A DNA stretch of 64,000 nt, taken from contig NMRB01001905.1 of assembly GCA_002633025.1 (NCBI GenBank), positions 62,001-126,000 on the forward strand, read 5' to 3'. The translations under genes and the position numbers were made by a program. Below the pieces are notes generated by a model. That model had not been told where the DNA came from and searched no databases. It was given only the letters and a program-made list of their open reading frames with translations. Shown here piece after piece: positions 20,550-30,774 of the stretch (position 1 is its first letter; every line of letters begins with the position of its first letter). The stretch comes from Notospermus geniculatus. Taxonomy: Eukaryota > Nemertea > Pilidiophora > Heteronemertea > Lineidae.

Positions 20550-21310
20550 GGTTACGACGCCGGTAATGATACGAGAAATCTTCCAAAAACCACACATGGT
20601 TCTTGTAGTGACGAGACTGGCTGTTTTGTATCATAGTTTCATTATGGTCAGAATGTGGCAGTCTCCTTTTAATCCTTTCGGCAGTCGGTGCTTTCTTACC
20701 CACGCTTAGAAGTGGACATGTCCCTGAAGGTTGTCCAAATATCAGGTACATACCCATCTTTCTTGATTCCATCCTAAGTTGACATATCACAAACACACAT
20801 TCCACAATACTTCACATGCATTATGCATTGATTCACCTGAGAAAGGAGGCTGAAACGATCTCATTTAGGGATCGCTGTCGGCCAAATGCACACATCCGAT
20901 AACCCACAAAGAAATGAACGTGGCAAACACAATGTAAATAGAAGAAAGGGAGTGACTCAATGGTCAACCGGATCGTCTAAATATTAGCTACCCTAGCCTC
21001 ACGTTCGGCAAATAGAATGTAAAACCATACGTAACATAAGAAGAGGCCTCATCATCGTTGTCCATTTCATGGTCGGATGGCTAATTTTGTAAGATATGAA
21101 AATATTGAACCTGGACAATGGGAATATAAAAATTGGTGGTCAGCTTCACAGTGGGAGTAATGATGTTGTGGATGATAGTGAAATCTAATTCCAGCTCCCT
21201 TGTAGTTTAAAGTAGTTGGATATGCATCTTTCTTTCGGGTACTTGGCTGAAGTTGATCACTGTGGCACACGATCTGATTCTCCCTCTATAAATGATTGAT
21301 TAAAGCCTAG
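20550..21310. other. No recognisable feature
   Basis: A 130-codon minus-strand frame (20413-20805) is mostly SINE-derived. No other structure was seen. Confidence 0.4.
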
Positions 21311-21316
21311 TTCATG

Positions 21317-21873
21317 CAGTACAGGTCACAATTGACATCCCTAAATTCGCGTAAATTACGCGTAAGTCACTCGTAACTTACGCAACAACTCACGATCTAC
21401 AGTACGTTGCACAATTGACCTCCCTTCCGCGCCGCGCACCATCCGTGTACCACATGCAGCGTCGTTCTCGTACCATCCTCGTATCTTCCTAGGATGTGGC
21501 GCGGCGTCATGGAAGGCAGGCAGTGAAGACGTAACGTCATTCACCCGACGTCACGCAACAGAGACGCGTGACGTACCCGTACCATCCGCGATGAACTGAA
21601 GGTTACCTTCCGCGCCACGTCCGAGGAAGGTACGCGGATTCTGGGAGGTCAATTGTGCAACGTACTGTATGTTACGCGTAACTTACGAGGTGAGTTACGC
21701 GAATTTCGCTAGTTACGCCGTGAGTACACAGTGAGATACGAGACAAGTTGCACGATTTTGGCGAGTTACGCGGTGAGTTACGCGAAACCAAAGCCGTGAC
21801 TTACGCGTAAGTTACTCGTAACTTACGAGTAACTTACGCGAAGCCGTAAGGATGTCAATTGTGACCTGTACTG
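21317..21873. mobile_element. Outer MITE (CAGTACAGGTC) hosting an inner MITE
   Basis: The terminal inverted repeats are CAGTACAGGTCACAATTGAC plus ATCCCTAA/ATCC and the complement. Without the insert (21398-21669) it is about 285 bp. The interior is dominated by GTAACTTACG and GTAAGTTAC words, so the DNA is a mosaic of overlapping palindromes. Its ends and those of the inner element share CAGTAC and CACAATTGAC.TCCC, so the two belong to related families. Confidence 0.88.
21398..21669. mobile_element. CAGTACGTTGC MITE, copy 2, nested
   Basis: The element is 21400-21667 with TA on both sides (21398-21399 and 21668-21669), fitting insertion at TA as in Tc1/mariner-type elements. It is closely similar to the copy at 12252-12519, including the ACGTCATTCACCCGACGTCA block. 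Confidence 0.88.
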
Positions 21874-21879
21874 TACTTC

Positions 21880-22475
21880 GACGCAGGACCATCGCCGGCG
21901 ACCGATGCAGTAATGATCTTGAAGATTCAGGTGGCTCTGCAAGTCACATGAACGTGATCTGACACCATGGTCGAAAGAATACAGTAGCATCCATTGTCCT
22001 CCGTTCCTTCTGGTTTGGACTTACCAGTATCTCATCTTTGCTCACCGCATCATCTGGCTACTTTACCGGGATTATCAGTTATGATTCACCCTAATTACCT
22101 CCAAGCAGTCTTTTCTGGGTTATCATAAAAAAAGTTTGCCTAGCTTAGAAAAAATTAAGGTCTTTGTTCCGAAGTCTCTATGTTGGGAAAATATAGCTGA
22201 TGTACTAACACATGGGTAATCTGCAGCTACTAGTAACTTGCCTTGGGATAGTATAGGAGTATTAAGTATATGATGCCTTTATGACCGTTTTCTACGGTAT
22301 TACTACAGTAGGAGGCATTTTCTTAGCTTGACTCAGTTCTCAGTTTTGCTCATGGGGTAATCCTTGTAAAGTCTGAATCCAAATCCTTTAGTCATTTTGT
22401 GTAATGGTCATTGTTATGTAGCCAAGCGCCTTGCAATGGATGGCAGAACAGACTTGCAAAGCTCCGGGAAGGTCG
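21880..22475. other. No recognisable feature
   Basis: Unique-looking sequence. Confidence 0.4.
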
Positions 22476-22506
22476 CCTGCGATATTGCCTTGTGTGCTGC
22501 TGGCTG

Positions 22507-22593
22507 AAGGGACACCCTAATCTAAGAGCCGAGAGCCAAGAGCCAGAACCTAATTTAAGAGCCAAGAGCCAAAACCTAATCTGAGAGCCAAGC
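22507..22593 (+). repeat. Short minisatellite, AGAGCCAAGAGCC units
   Basis: Three units start ACCTAAT and contain one to two copies of GAGCCAAGAGCC. Unit length varies from about 26 to 33 bp. Confidence 0.8.
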
Positions 22594-22599
22594 TGAAAA

Positions 22600-23190
22600 T
22601 TATATCTTGCGGTCCCCGCTTTTGGTTCAGTTTTTGTGCAGGGTTTTAGTTGTTGGTACTCAGAAAATGGCAGAATTACATGACTTCCATTTTTCTCAGC
22701 ACTAAATCTCTGTGTGGTGGAAATTGCCAACTTGCATAAAATTACCCTTTACAGAGAGAAAACACCAAAAAGATTGACGGCTCGCGTGATACTCACTGGT
22801 ACTCTCTTCGTCTGTCTCTTCTTGATGGCAATGGAACCATATCCCTGCTTTCTTCATCAGCAACTCAGATTGAGATTAACATTTTTCACATGTAGGTGAC
22901 TCAGTGATTGTCTCTCATGTCTTTTCTGTTACGTGGATAATCTTAGAAGTAATGTATTCCCCCTCTTGAACGATGGTGACAAGGGAGCCCAAAATATGAC
23001 TAAGTCTAATGGTAACTTCTCTTGAAAAAGTTAAAAGATACGGTAACATGGGCTGTCACTTCCTTTTTCACACCCCAATGAAAACCATAGCACAGGAGAG
23101 TATTAGACTTTAGTCATTTCAGGATCGCGGGTGACCGTCTCTCAAGGGGGGGGGAATCCAAAATAGAAGCACAAAAAATGACACACAAAA
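22600..23190. other. No recognisable feature
   Basis: A 61-codon plus-strand frame (22714-22899) only. Nothing I can support. Confidence 0.4.
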
Positions 23191-23195
23191 TGATG

Positions 23196-23275
23196 GTAAA
23201 CATAAAGTCGTCTCCAAATCTTGCAAATTTTCAACTCCAACCAGGGTCTTCCTCAGGAACTTCTGGTAAAGATTA
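23196..23275 (-). mobile_element. Terminal repeat with hammerhead-like core, left copy
   Basis: Read on the minus strand it has TTCCTGAGGAAGACCC, then TTGAAAATTTGCA, GGAGACGACTTTATG and TTTACC. The CTGAGGA and GAAA core words are kept but stem II is degraded. It is the inverted partner of 24847-24941, and its outer flank ACACACAAAATGAT is also found beside the palindrome at 52303-52481. Confidence 0.7.
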
Positions 23276-23279
23276 CAGA

Positions 23280-23995
23280 AAAGTCCGACTCAAGGGGAGG
23301 GGGTACAGTATTATGCCTTCCTTTTGAAAAACAAGCTTCTTTTCTAAAGTTTCTTGACCAGAAATGCTCAAATCAAACTCAAAAAAAGAAACTAATCCTA
23401 ATTTGCTTCTGCACAAGCCCTTGCGTTTTGGGAAATTGAGGTCACTTCAATATGGCACGATAGCTAAAGCTATGTTGGTATGTGGAGTAGCCCCAAAATC
23501 TTGCCATAAATGTTCGTAACTGAAGTGATATACGCTTACAACTCAGACACCATAGTAAAATCCCCTTGGCCAGCTCAAATTTTGTTCCATGGCATTCAAC
23601 TTAGCACCTTTTGCTGATGTTTAACATGTTGTTGGCTCTGGCCAGACAGATCCAGTGGAAAGTGCTTCTGTCTGAGTATGAGATTAAATCAAATTGGATC
23701 GGAGTTCACAGCTATTTTGATCATATTTGACGTATGTGAGGTGACAAGTTGATTCCGATATCACAGCTGAATGATGAGAATTCAGATCTTGACAGTATTG
23801 GTCTAAATTATTGATGATATTGATGCTGACCTGACTTGTATCAACAAGGCTAATCCACAGTTGTTGAATGGTTAATTTTCCACACAAAACCAAAGCAAAA
23901 TCGGATTATATACTTTGATGTTTCAAATAAACTTGGCTTCCTTCCTTGGAAGTATTTAGTTCTTCTGTTGGCCGCTAGATGTAGCAGCCAAACAT
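23280..23995. other. Interior of the inverted pair, no coding seen
   Basis: Short frames only. I see no reverse transcriptase or GIY-YIG motif that would mark an intact Penelope-like element. Confidence 0.4.
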
Positions 23996-23998
23996 GGG

Positions 23999-24345
23999 TT
24001 AGGGCCGTCTCAAAATTACATTGGTGCCAAAAAAGACGAAGAGACTTCATCTTTTCCCTGATCCCCTCCCCCTTGAAAAGATGAAGTGGGCACTTGACAT
24101 TGGCTTCATCCCAAGTGGGAAGTTTATAGCTCTGACTCATACAGTCCACAGTAGGCCCATGTAGCCAGAACCTTGTTCCTTTCTGAAGACTGCATATAAA
24201 GAAGTCATTCTCCTGTAAAAAAGAGTGATGCCAATTTTTTCAAAAAAAAGATGAAGTGGGCTTCCCCAGATCGAGAACCCCCCTCCCCCCAGATGAAGTC
24301 ACTTCATCTTTTTTGGCATCAAAACAATTTTGAGACGGTCGCTTA
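23999..24345. mobile_element. TTAGGGCCGTCTC MITE, 347 bp
   Basis: The left end TTAGGGCCGTCTCAAAATTA and right end (complement TAAGCGACCGTCTCAAAATT) both continue to TTGGTGCCAAAAAAGA-type sequence. The interior has repeated AAAAGATGAAGTGGGC and a C-rich tract. It lies inside the 23196-24941 inverted pair. Confidence 0.8.
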
Positions 24346-24846
24346 GCCTGTAGCCCACCGATAGCAAAATTAAATCATCATGACTGACCACACACTGACC
24401 AAGGTGTGAACTCTGGTTAACCAGGAGTAACTCATCAATTGTCATCGTGGAGGCTGACCGTATCGAGATGATCAATTCCCGTATCGAGATGACCAATTCC
24501 AATGGGAAGACTCATAGAGATCACTTGAAATCAACAAGAGTGATGAGCAACCCGGTGAGACAAATCGACAGAGCTCACTGCAAATCACCCAAATTGGTAA
24601 TGACCAACTCCAGTAAGTGAGAAAGATTGTGTTAATATCGTAAATTGCGATCATTACATCTGCACCAAGGGCATAAATTCCATCAGATTTACACGTAATA
24701 GTGCTAAGGATCAAATTCTCTTACATCTGGTGAGTCACTTCAGCAATCTGTTGGACTGGAGCTAGTCAACGATTACTAGTATCAACTATCATTCAGTTAA
24801 GTCCACAATATTCTTCTATTCTTTGGAATTTCCAGTTCATTCATCA

Positions 24847-24941
24847 CTTCTGGGATCTCTACTAGAAAGTTCCTGAGGAAGACCCCGATTGGGGTCGAAA
24901 ATTTGTGAAATTCGGAGACGACTTTATGTTTACTATCTTCT
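24847..24941 (+). mobile_element. Terminal repeat with hammerhead-like core, right copy
   Basis: It contains CTAGAAAGTTCCTGAGGAAG, GACCCCGATTGGGGTCGAAA and ends GACTTTATGTTTACTATC. It is inverted relative to 23196-23275 and similar to both arms at 52303-52481. Penelope-like elements are known to carry hammerhead motifs in terminal repeats that may be direct or inverted, so a Penelope relic or a retrozyme is the favoured reading. Confidence 0.7.
24866..24925 (+). ncRNA. Type I hammerhead ribozyme-like motif
   Basis: The core is CTGAGGA (24873-24879, fitting CUGANGA) and GAA plus A (24897-24900). Stem II is GACCCC/GGGGTC with loop GATT. Stem III is AATTT/AAATT with loop GTG (24900-24912). The predicted cleavage is after C24913, preceded by T24912. 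Stem I has TTC/GGA next to the core (one G-U), then a five-base bulge GACGA, then AAAG/CTTT. A stem I bulge and a small stem II loop are typical of natural type I hammerheads. Whether it cleaves is unknown. Confidence 0.6.
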
Positions 24942-24984
24942 GTTCTTTGGCCTTCTTTTAGTTCTGCCATTCATTCAAGTTAGG

Positions 24985-25075
24985 AGCATAAGTAGCTTGA
25001 GATGGCCTCTTCAATACTTACCAGGGCCAATAATGCTTTGGCTTCAGCCTTGACAGAAAAATCTATTACAATACT
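24985..25075 (+). mobile_element. SINE 3' fragment
   Basis: It begins within the body (GGAGCATAAGTAGCTTGAGA), runs through CCAGGGCCAATAATGCTTTGG and ends with the A-rich tail GACAGAAAAATCTATTACAA. The tail hairpin is weakened (CAGGGCC against GCCTTG). There is no tRNA-like head, so the copy is 5' truncated. Confidence 0.85.
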
Positions 25076-25079
25076 TGAT

Positions 25080-25700
25080 ACCGATTTTACTGTGATCTAA
25101 AAATTGTGGGACAGTGAGAATGACCCGGTCTGGTTAACAGCATGGGCGTTTTCTTTTGACTGACTGCTTTTAACCTTCTTTATTGTTCCTGACAAGACGT
25201 GCAAGTCCTCAGTCAGTTCAATTTGTTGTATATGCTTGGGTCTACTCCACATACAGACCAACTTCTTGAACCAACTAAGACTGTCCCTGACCAACGCACC
25301 CTCGTCCAGTAACTAGTAAACTGAAGCTTCTAGGTCCAAAGTTTGTATCCATCTCGAGTTAATTTCGTGTCTGTCTCAAGGTGGCGAACTCGACTGTTGA
25401 TTAGGTAATGATTCAGATGATTATTCGATGAGCATCATGAGTGAATCACTGACAAAGTCTCCAAAGATGATAAACACATCAGAAATCTGATACTTTTTCG
25501 ATTCCCTCTGGTCAGTGGTGAGCAACGCATTTATTTACCGAGTTGTTGGAAATCCCTTCGCTCGTCGTGTGATTATTGTCATATGACAGTCAGAGTGGTT
25601 GTGATATCAGATTCTTTCACTGATGGGTCTTGTTTGAAAAAAGGTATACCTGCATGCAGCTAAATCTGCAAAAGAAGATATTTGATGTTGTTAAGTCATA
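25080..25700. other. No recognisable feature
   Basis: Unique-looking sequence, short frames only. Confidence 0.4.
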
Positions 25701-25705
25701 ATCTC

Positions 25706-25857
25706 CAGGGGTGGATCCAAGATTTGGGAAAAGAGGGGGCACCCTGTCGTAAGAACATTGAAATCTACACCAAATTGCAGAATTTTACGGTTGATTTTAC
25801 AGACTTCGTGGCTAAAAGGGGTGAGCGCCCGGCGCGCCCCCTCTTGATCTGCACCTG
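25706..25857. mobile_element. CAGGGG-type MITE with 5-bp duplication
   Basis: It starts CAGGGGTGGATCCAAG and ends TTGATCTGCACCTG. Flanks are ATCTC (25701-25705 and 25858-25862). The interior runs in the opposite sense to 13315-13469 (AAAGAGGGGGCACCCTGT first). Confidence 0.9.
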
Positions 25858-26093
25858 ATCTCTAGTCATCAGGATGATCGCAAGTTTATCCGAACAGCTG
25901 CTTTGCTGCATGCCAACAACTACCCCAGGATTTTGGCTACAACGTCTTTGTAACATCTTTCTTTTCCATATGCCTGCCTCATCTCTTGGTATAGATCAAT
26001 TTTTGCTGTCGATCAAATTTTCACATCAGTCTGTCTGCAAATCCTGCATCGGCTGGTTCACAACGGAATGAAGAAACTTGGAAAGGTCTATCA

Positions 26094-26241
26094 CAGTGTA
26101 GAGATGCACCCTCGCTCTTATGAACCTCGATTTTACGGACTCCCATATATTACGAACCTAACGTCCTCGCTATTGCGAACTCCGCATTAGTACAAACTTA
26201 ACCCTTGGACCCCCGAAGGGTTCGCAACGAGGGGGACTGTA
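26094..26241. mobile_element. Pogo/Tc1-like MITE
   Basis: The right end, read inward, is TACAGTCCCCCTCGTTGCGA; the left end CACAGTGTAGAGATGCACCC has the same plan. Words such as TTATGAACCTCG, ATTACGAACC and TTGCGAACTCC recur in both senses, typical of small pogo-like elements. Confidence 0.55.
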
Positions 26242-26244
26242 TTT

Positions 26245-27055
26245 GGCCTGTCAATGGAGATACTAGTAGTGGGTTTTGTAACCCTCCATAATCTAGGGGT
26301 TCCCAGGTTTTGAAAAGTATTAGTTACTTGGGGTCGCACCTCAAATTGCATAAAAATCCAGATAGAAATCAAAATGTTTATGTCACAGCTCATTTCAGTC
26401 TTCAGTCAGTGGAGCAAAGAATGAGAGAAACTGCTAAATGTTTTCATATTGACTTTTCTTGATCCATTCTCCTTGTTTCCACATCAGCCATTACGCCACG
26501 CCTCAAATTTCAAACCATTTCCTTCAAACAGCTTCTTCTTGAAACAGATAAGCTGTGGATTTTATGATCTCACTAAATAATTCACACAAAGATGATAGCG
26601 AAACAAAAACCTCGCCTCAGACGATTAAAGCCAGAATGAATCATTTCTGTATTGGTATTCTGTGAGACTAGATCTGATAATAAGCTCGCAGTGTCACGGA
26701 TATTACGGACAATGAAATTATCAACTCGTGACCAAGGAATTTATTAGCCTTTACCAATGTCTAAATGACCCAAGAGACGATATAAGAAAATCTCTGTTCT
26801 TCATTATTGTTTGAAAATGACCCGATGATGGCCATGTAAGGAATGAGTAATGAGGTGACGTGGATATCTTTCGTCCTTAATGGAATTTTTGTGGATTAGA
26901 AAGACATTGATATGTGGCTGAAATGAAACGGATTGTCAATTTATTTAAGCCCAGGAACTGGCTCTTGCCATTTGAATGTAAACAACACGTCCACCACAAA
27001 ATACAAGGTCTTAAAATCAATTTTAAATCAACATTTTCTACAGTTGTTCACTTGA
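26245..27055. other. No recognisable feature
   Basis: AT-rich, no repeat or convincing frame. Confidence 0.4.
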
Positions 27056-27059
27056 CAGT

Positions 27060-27260
27060 CCTGAAGCCAAGTGGTTCTGCTCAGCAAGGGGCAGGTCCTG
27101 GGTATCAGGTCCAGGCGATATGGGATATCACCCCTGACTCTTCATGTCCCTCACATGGGACAGTAAGCCGTGGTGCCTTGTACCTTGTGCCTTTGCAAGG
27201 GCAAGTAAAAGACCCAAGTGAGGAATAGCTTGAGCTGGCCCTGATGGAAAGATAGAAATA
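27060..27260 (+). mobile_element. tRNA-derived SINE, internally deleted
   Basis: A degraded head (AAGCCAAGTGGTTCTGCTCA, GCAGGTCCTGGG) is followed by CCTTGTGCCTTTGCAAGGGC, AAGTAAAAGACC and an abrupt jump to GAGCTGGCCCTGATGGAAAG, so the middle of the tail hairpin is missing. It faces the minus-strand copy at 27424-27690 across about 160 bp. Confidence 0.82.
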
Positions 27261-27423
27261 CAAAAACAATGTATTTAGTTCAGACCCCTTGGCCTTCGTT
27301 GACGTGCTGATGACATAACACACTTCCATCTGTTGTGGAGGTGGTAAAGTCTATTCGGTTCCTCAGGGCCTGGACCTGTCATGGATGGGTATTTTGGTCG
27401 TAACGTATTATAAATACATCTTT

Positions 27424-27690
27424 CCATCAGGGCCGAAGCCAAAGCATTATTGGCCCTGGTAAGTACGGCGGAGGCCATCACAAGCTACTCATGTTCCTCA
27501 CTTGGATGGGATCTTTTACTTGCCCTTGCAAAGGAACAAGGTGGTAGATGGCACCCCGGCTTACTGTCCCGTGGAACGGATGTGAAGAGCTGGGGATTGT
27601 TTTATATCCCATGATGCAGGCTGGGTTGGAACCTGGGCCAGGCTGGATTCGACTTGCTGCTTGCTAAGAGAACATGAACCACTCGGCTAG
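27424..27690 (-). mobile_element. tRNA-derived SINE, near full length
   Basis: On the minus strand the order is: head (GAGTGGTTCATG, CAAGCAGCAAGTCGAATCC), body (CCTTGTTCCTTTGCAAGGGC, AAGTAAAAGATCCCATCC, GAGGAACATGAGTAGC), then the perfect seven-pair tail hairpin CAGGGCC/GGCCCTG and the tail GATGGAAAGATG. Confidence 0.88.
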
Positions 27691-27845
27691 GGCTGATAGT
27701 AACATTGCATTGTATATGTATCTTTGTGAACGTGTTAATCACCGTAAGTTTGCTCCTACGGCTAATAGAAGGCCTGCACACTGACGATTAGCAGAGAACC
27801 AATTGGTTAATCCAAGTCGTACAACAACCCCTTCATTCATCAATG

Positions 27846-28058
27846 GCAATTCACGACAGCACGCTAACGCGATTTTCCCGCCACCTGATTGGTCTAGAGG
27901 ATAACTTGCTCCGCTTCAACCTCATAACGCCAATTATCCGAATACGAAGAAATTCGCACAATTGGTCCTCTGTGATTGTAGAGAGCTCTCATCTCGTCTG
28001 TCAGAGATGTGGCGAAATGCAGTGGCGGGAAACGAGAATGATCCCTCGTGATTCTTTG
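27846..28058. mobile_element. Possible old MITE (TTTCCCGCCAC arms)
   Basis: TTCACGA and CGATTTTCCCGCCAC at the left pair with GTGGCGGGAAACGAG and TCGTGATTC at the right. Inner CAATTGG/CCAATTA words also invert. Divergence is high and no copy exists in the window. Confidence 0.45.
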
Positions 28059-28170
28059 ACTGCCTGAAGAACAGTAGGATGACTAAGTGTGAATTCTTAC
28101 AAAGTATCCTTGAAGGGAGCTGTGACGGAACGTTTGTGAGCATTTTAACCCACTATGAATCTAAGCGTAG

Positions 28171-28355
28171 TACAGTGGAACGTCTCTATTAAGGACACCT
28201 TCGGGACTGACAAATGCTGTCCTTAATTGAGAGGTGTCCTGATTACAGAGGTTGAAATGAATAGAAATGACCAGTTTGGGACTGAACATTGGTGTCCTGA
28301 TTAGAGAGGTGTCCTCCTGGCAGAGGTGTCCGTTAAGGGAGACTGTTCCACTGTA
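28171..28355. mobile_element. TACAGTGGAAC MITE (Tc1/pogo-like)
   Basis: It starts TACAGTGGAACGTCTC and ends GAGACTGTTCCACTGTA, with TA at both ends. The interior repeats the words TTAAGGACACC, GAGAGGTGTCCT and GATTAGAGAGGTGTCC. This is the common invertebrate TACAGTGGAACCTC type. Confidence 0.82.
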
Positions 28356-28383
28356 TACATATGTATTAGAATTTTCCATTGGG

Positions 28384-28615
28384 ACATTATTGGCCCTGGT
28401 AAATACGGTAGAGGCCATCTCAAGGTACTCATGTTCCTCACTCGGATGGGGTCTTTTACTTGCCCTTGCAAAGGTACAAGGAACAAGGCGCCACAAGTCC
28501 CAAGTGATGGATGCCGAGCCAGGGATGATTAATTCCTTTCCCAGATTGGATTCGAACCCAGGACCTGTCGCTTGCTATGTGGAAGTGATAACCACTAGGC
28601 TCTTCACCTGTGTGA
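28384..28615 (-). mobile_element. tRNA-derived SINE with perfect B box
   Basis: On the minus strand: A-box-like CCTAGTGGTTATC, perfect B box GGGTTCGAATCC, AATCATCCCTGG, then CCTTGTACCTTTGCAAGGGC, AAGTAAAAGACCCCATCC and GGCCAATAAT. The tail is cut after the loop, so half the hairpin is lost. Confidence 0.87.
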
Positions 28616-28639
28616 GGTGAGCGTATAAAGGCAAAGCGA

Positions 28640-28865
28640 TTTTCCCAAAGTCGCACAGATGGCGAGATTTGAATCTGGACCTCCTGTTCACTGGTCGGGC
28701 ACCTGAACCACTGGACCACCATCGCTCCTTACAGCTCTACCAGGATTTGAGTGGACAGGCAAAGAGATTTTCCCAAAGTTGCACGTGGATGGCGGGATTG
28801 GAATCTGTACCTCCTGATCACTAGTCGGACATCCAAACCACTGGATGGACCACCATGACTCCTTA
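28640..28865 (-). mobile_element. Two tRNA-like SINE heads in a row
   Basis: The minus-strand units GGTGGTCCAGTGGTTCAGG...AGATTCAAATCTCG (about 28670-28725) and GGTGGTCCATCCAGTGGTTTGG...GATTCCAATCCCG (about 28790-28855) each have A- and B-box remnants followed by a GGGAAAATC and CTTTGCC body. Together with 28555-28612 they make three heads in succession. Confidence 0.7.
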
Positions 28866-29035
28866 CAGCTCTGCGAGGATTCAAGCAATATTCATGCCAA
28901 AGTCATCCATCCATCACATCCATCTACTGCAATAGAGTCGCTGGACCACCAAGGCTCCCTACAGCTCTGCCAGGATTCAAGCAATATTCATGCCAAAGTC
29001 ATCCATCTATCACAGCCAGCTACTGCAATAGAGTC
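28847..29035 (+). repeat. 96-bp direct duplication
   Basis: GGACCACC, CCTACAGCTCTGCCAGGATT, CAAGCAATATTCATGCCAAA, GTCATCCATC and CTACTGCAATAGAGTC occur twice, starting at 28847 and 28943, with few differences. A weaker third start is at 28712. Confidence 0.9.
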
Positions 29036-29039
29036 AAAG

Positions 29040-29530
29040 CCAAAGCGACCTTCCAACCAGTAAAATATCACTTTGATGTGGCTGTGAAGGCCATAACATG
29101 CTCAGGTATCCATTCCCCACCAAGCCTGTGGCTATCCTTGGAGCCCAATACCATGGTCAACATTACTTGTGTCATAACCACCTGCTACAAGAGAATGCAA
29201 GTGTCATTGGGAAGAGAGGTTGTTCACAGACAAAGCTTAGGACATGGAAGTCTTGCTTTGGGGCATGGTCATCATTCTTGTCAAATACATGCTGTTGTGT
29301 CCATTTGTCTACAGGCAAGGCTCTACTTGGATGTCTTCCACACAAAGCTGTCAGACAGTAATGATTTACTTATATATCCTTGAGGGATGATGGTGATGTC
29401 CAGTATGCAAACCTATGAGAAAAAATGGAAACTACGAGGGCCAGGCACCCCAACTGAAAATTCCTTGTGTGATAGACCCTGCAGTAGAAAGTGGCTTCTC
29501 TATGCCTAAAACAAGTGAAAGGATAGGGGC
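29040..29530. other. No recognisable feature
   Basis: Two overlapping plus-strand frames of 87-101 codons (29078-29383) have no recognisable motif. Confidence 0.4.
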
Positions 29531-29532
29531 CA

Positions 29533-29988
29533 GTATAAAATGCAGGTTGCAGGTCGACCTGAGGCAATATTATTTGCAATAATAGTGTCCAGGATTTCGA
29601 GCAGAAGGGGTCCCGGGGATCGAAGGAGGAGGGGGAGCGTGATGGGGTGTCCCCTTTCTCATAGGAAATTTCATAAAATTTGCACACCAAACACACCATT
29701 TCCAAGCATTTTCAGCCTTGAACATGTCTTGAATGAGTGGACCTGGTCGCATCGGCCACACCCAACAACGGATACCTGATGGGCTTATTAATAACAGAAC
29801 TATAGCGGGGACTACAGCAGGGATCCGAAGTTTCGAGAAGCCGCAAGACCCTTCACCTACCTGCCCCTCGCCCTGTCATTTATGCTCACTTGAAGTGATA
29901 CGGGTAAAAAAAATCTATGACCTGTGCGAGCAGGGGTGTCTGGACCCCCTCTGGACACGCACCTGAACCTGCAACCTGCACTTTATAC
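29533..29988. mobile_element. GTATAAAATGCAGG inverted-repeat element
   Basis: GTATAAAATGCAGGTTGCAGG at the left (one mismatch) is inverted as CCTGCAACCTGCACTTTATAC at the right. The interior of about 410 bp has no clear coding. A single right-type end, GGTATAAAGTGCAGGTTCAG, is at 4066-4085. Confidence 0.72.
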
Positions 29989-29991
29989 CAA

Positions 29992-30770
29992 CCTATTCAG
30001 GAAGTACTGGTTGGTCATCATAGACAAATGCGTTTGAAGCACAAGAGTACCAACACAAATACTGGTACAGTTCTATAGCTTAAGTCAGCCAAAAAACCAA
30101 GAGAGACCAGCGTATGGTTGTAAAGGTTGCATCATTACGCTGAACGAGAGGACATTGAGAGAGTGGTAATGTCTGAAAAATTGCAAAAAGATAGTACGTC
30201 GTGACACCAAAAATGCCTGCAGCTTGGAAAAAAGCACATCTTTTGGCAGCTGAAAAGCATTTGATGACCAGAGACTGACGAAATGCCAAAATGGTTGAAG
30301 AGGTGTGGACAAATGATGTCTACAGGATGCCATTTACACCCCTGCACTTGCTGCATAGTACAGTCCGATGGTTATGAATAAGTTATATGTGGCTATGATG
30401 GTCTGTCTTAAAAAGATGATGTTAATGTCCCATTGTCAGTTCCTGGTTTGGCCGTATTGTATTTTCCCCTACTACAGGATGTTTATACCTCCCCCAAGAG
30501 CCATCAGCGGTCGTAAAAATCCGTGAGTTAGTACAGCTAACTGGTCTTTTGACACCGTATATGTATCCTATTGACAATCACACACATCATCGGTTTTCTC
30601 GGGAGAGGGATTAGATACAGATGGGCAGACATGGTTTTCTGGTTCGACTTCAAGAGCCTTGTGTCGGACTTCTTTCTCTGTGAGTCTCTACATCAGTTTC
30701 CAAGCTCCATGTGAGGAGTTGTCTAGAGACAATTCTTTCTCTTTGGTCTCTGTGTGCTGGAATGTCAGTT
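29992..30770. other. No recognisable feature
   Basis: Three overlapping minus-strand frames (30080-30356) with no recognisable domain. Otherwise unremarkable. Confidence 0.4.
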
Positions 30771-30774
30771 GGAA

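Noticed and set aside
20413-20805. 130-codon minus-strand frame
   Set aside because: Half of it is the SINE at 20338-20545.
23280-24840. Intact Penelope-like coding region between the hammerhead repeats
   Set aside because: No long frame, and no reverse-transcriptase or endonuclease motif visible in short frames.
29078-29383. Two overlapping plus-strand frames of 87-101 codons
   Set aside because: Different frames over the same bases, no recognisable motif, no splice context.
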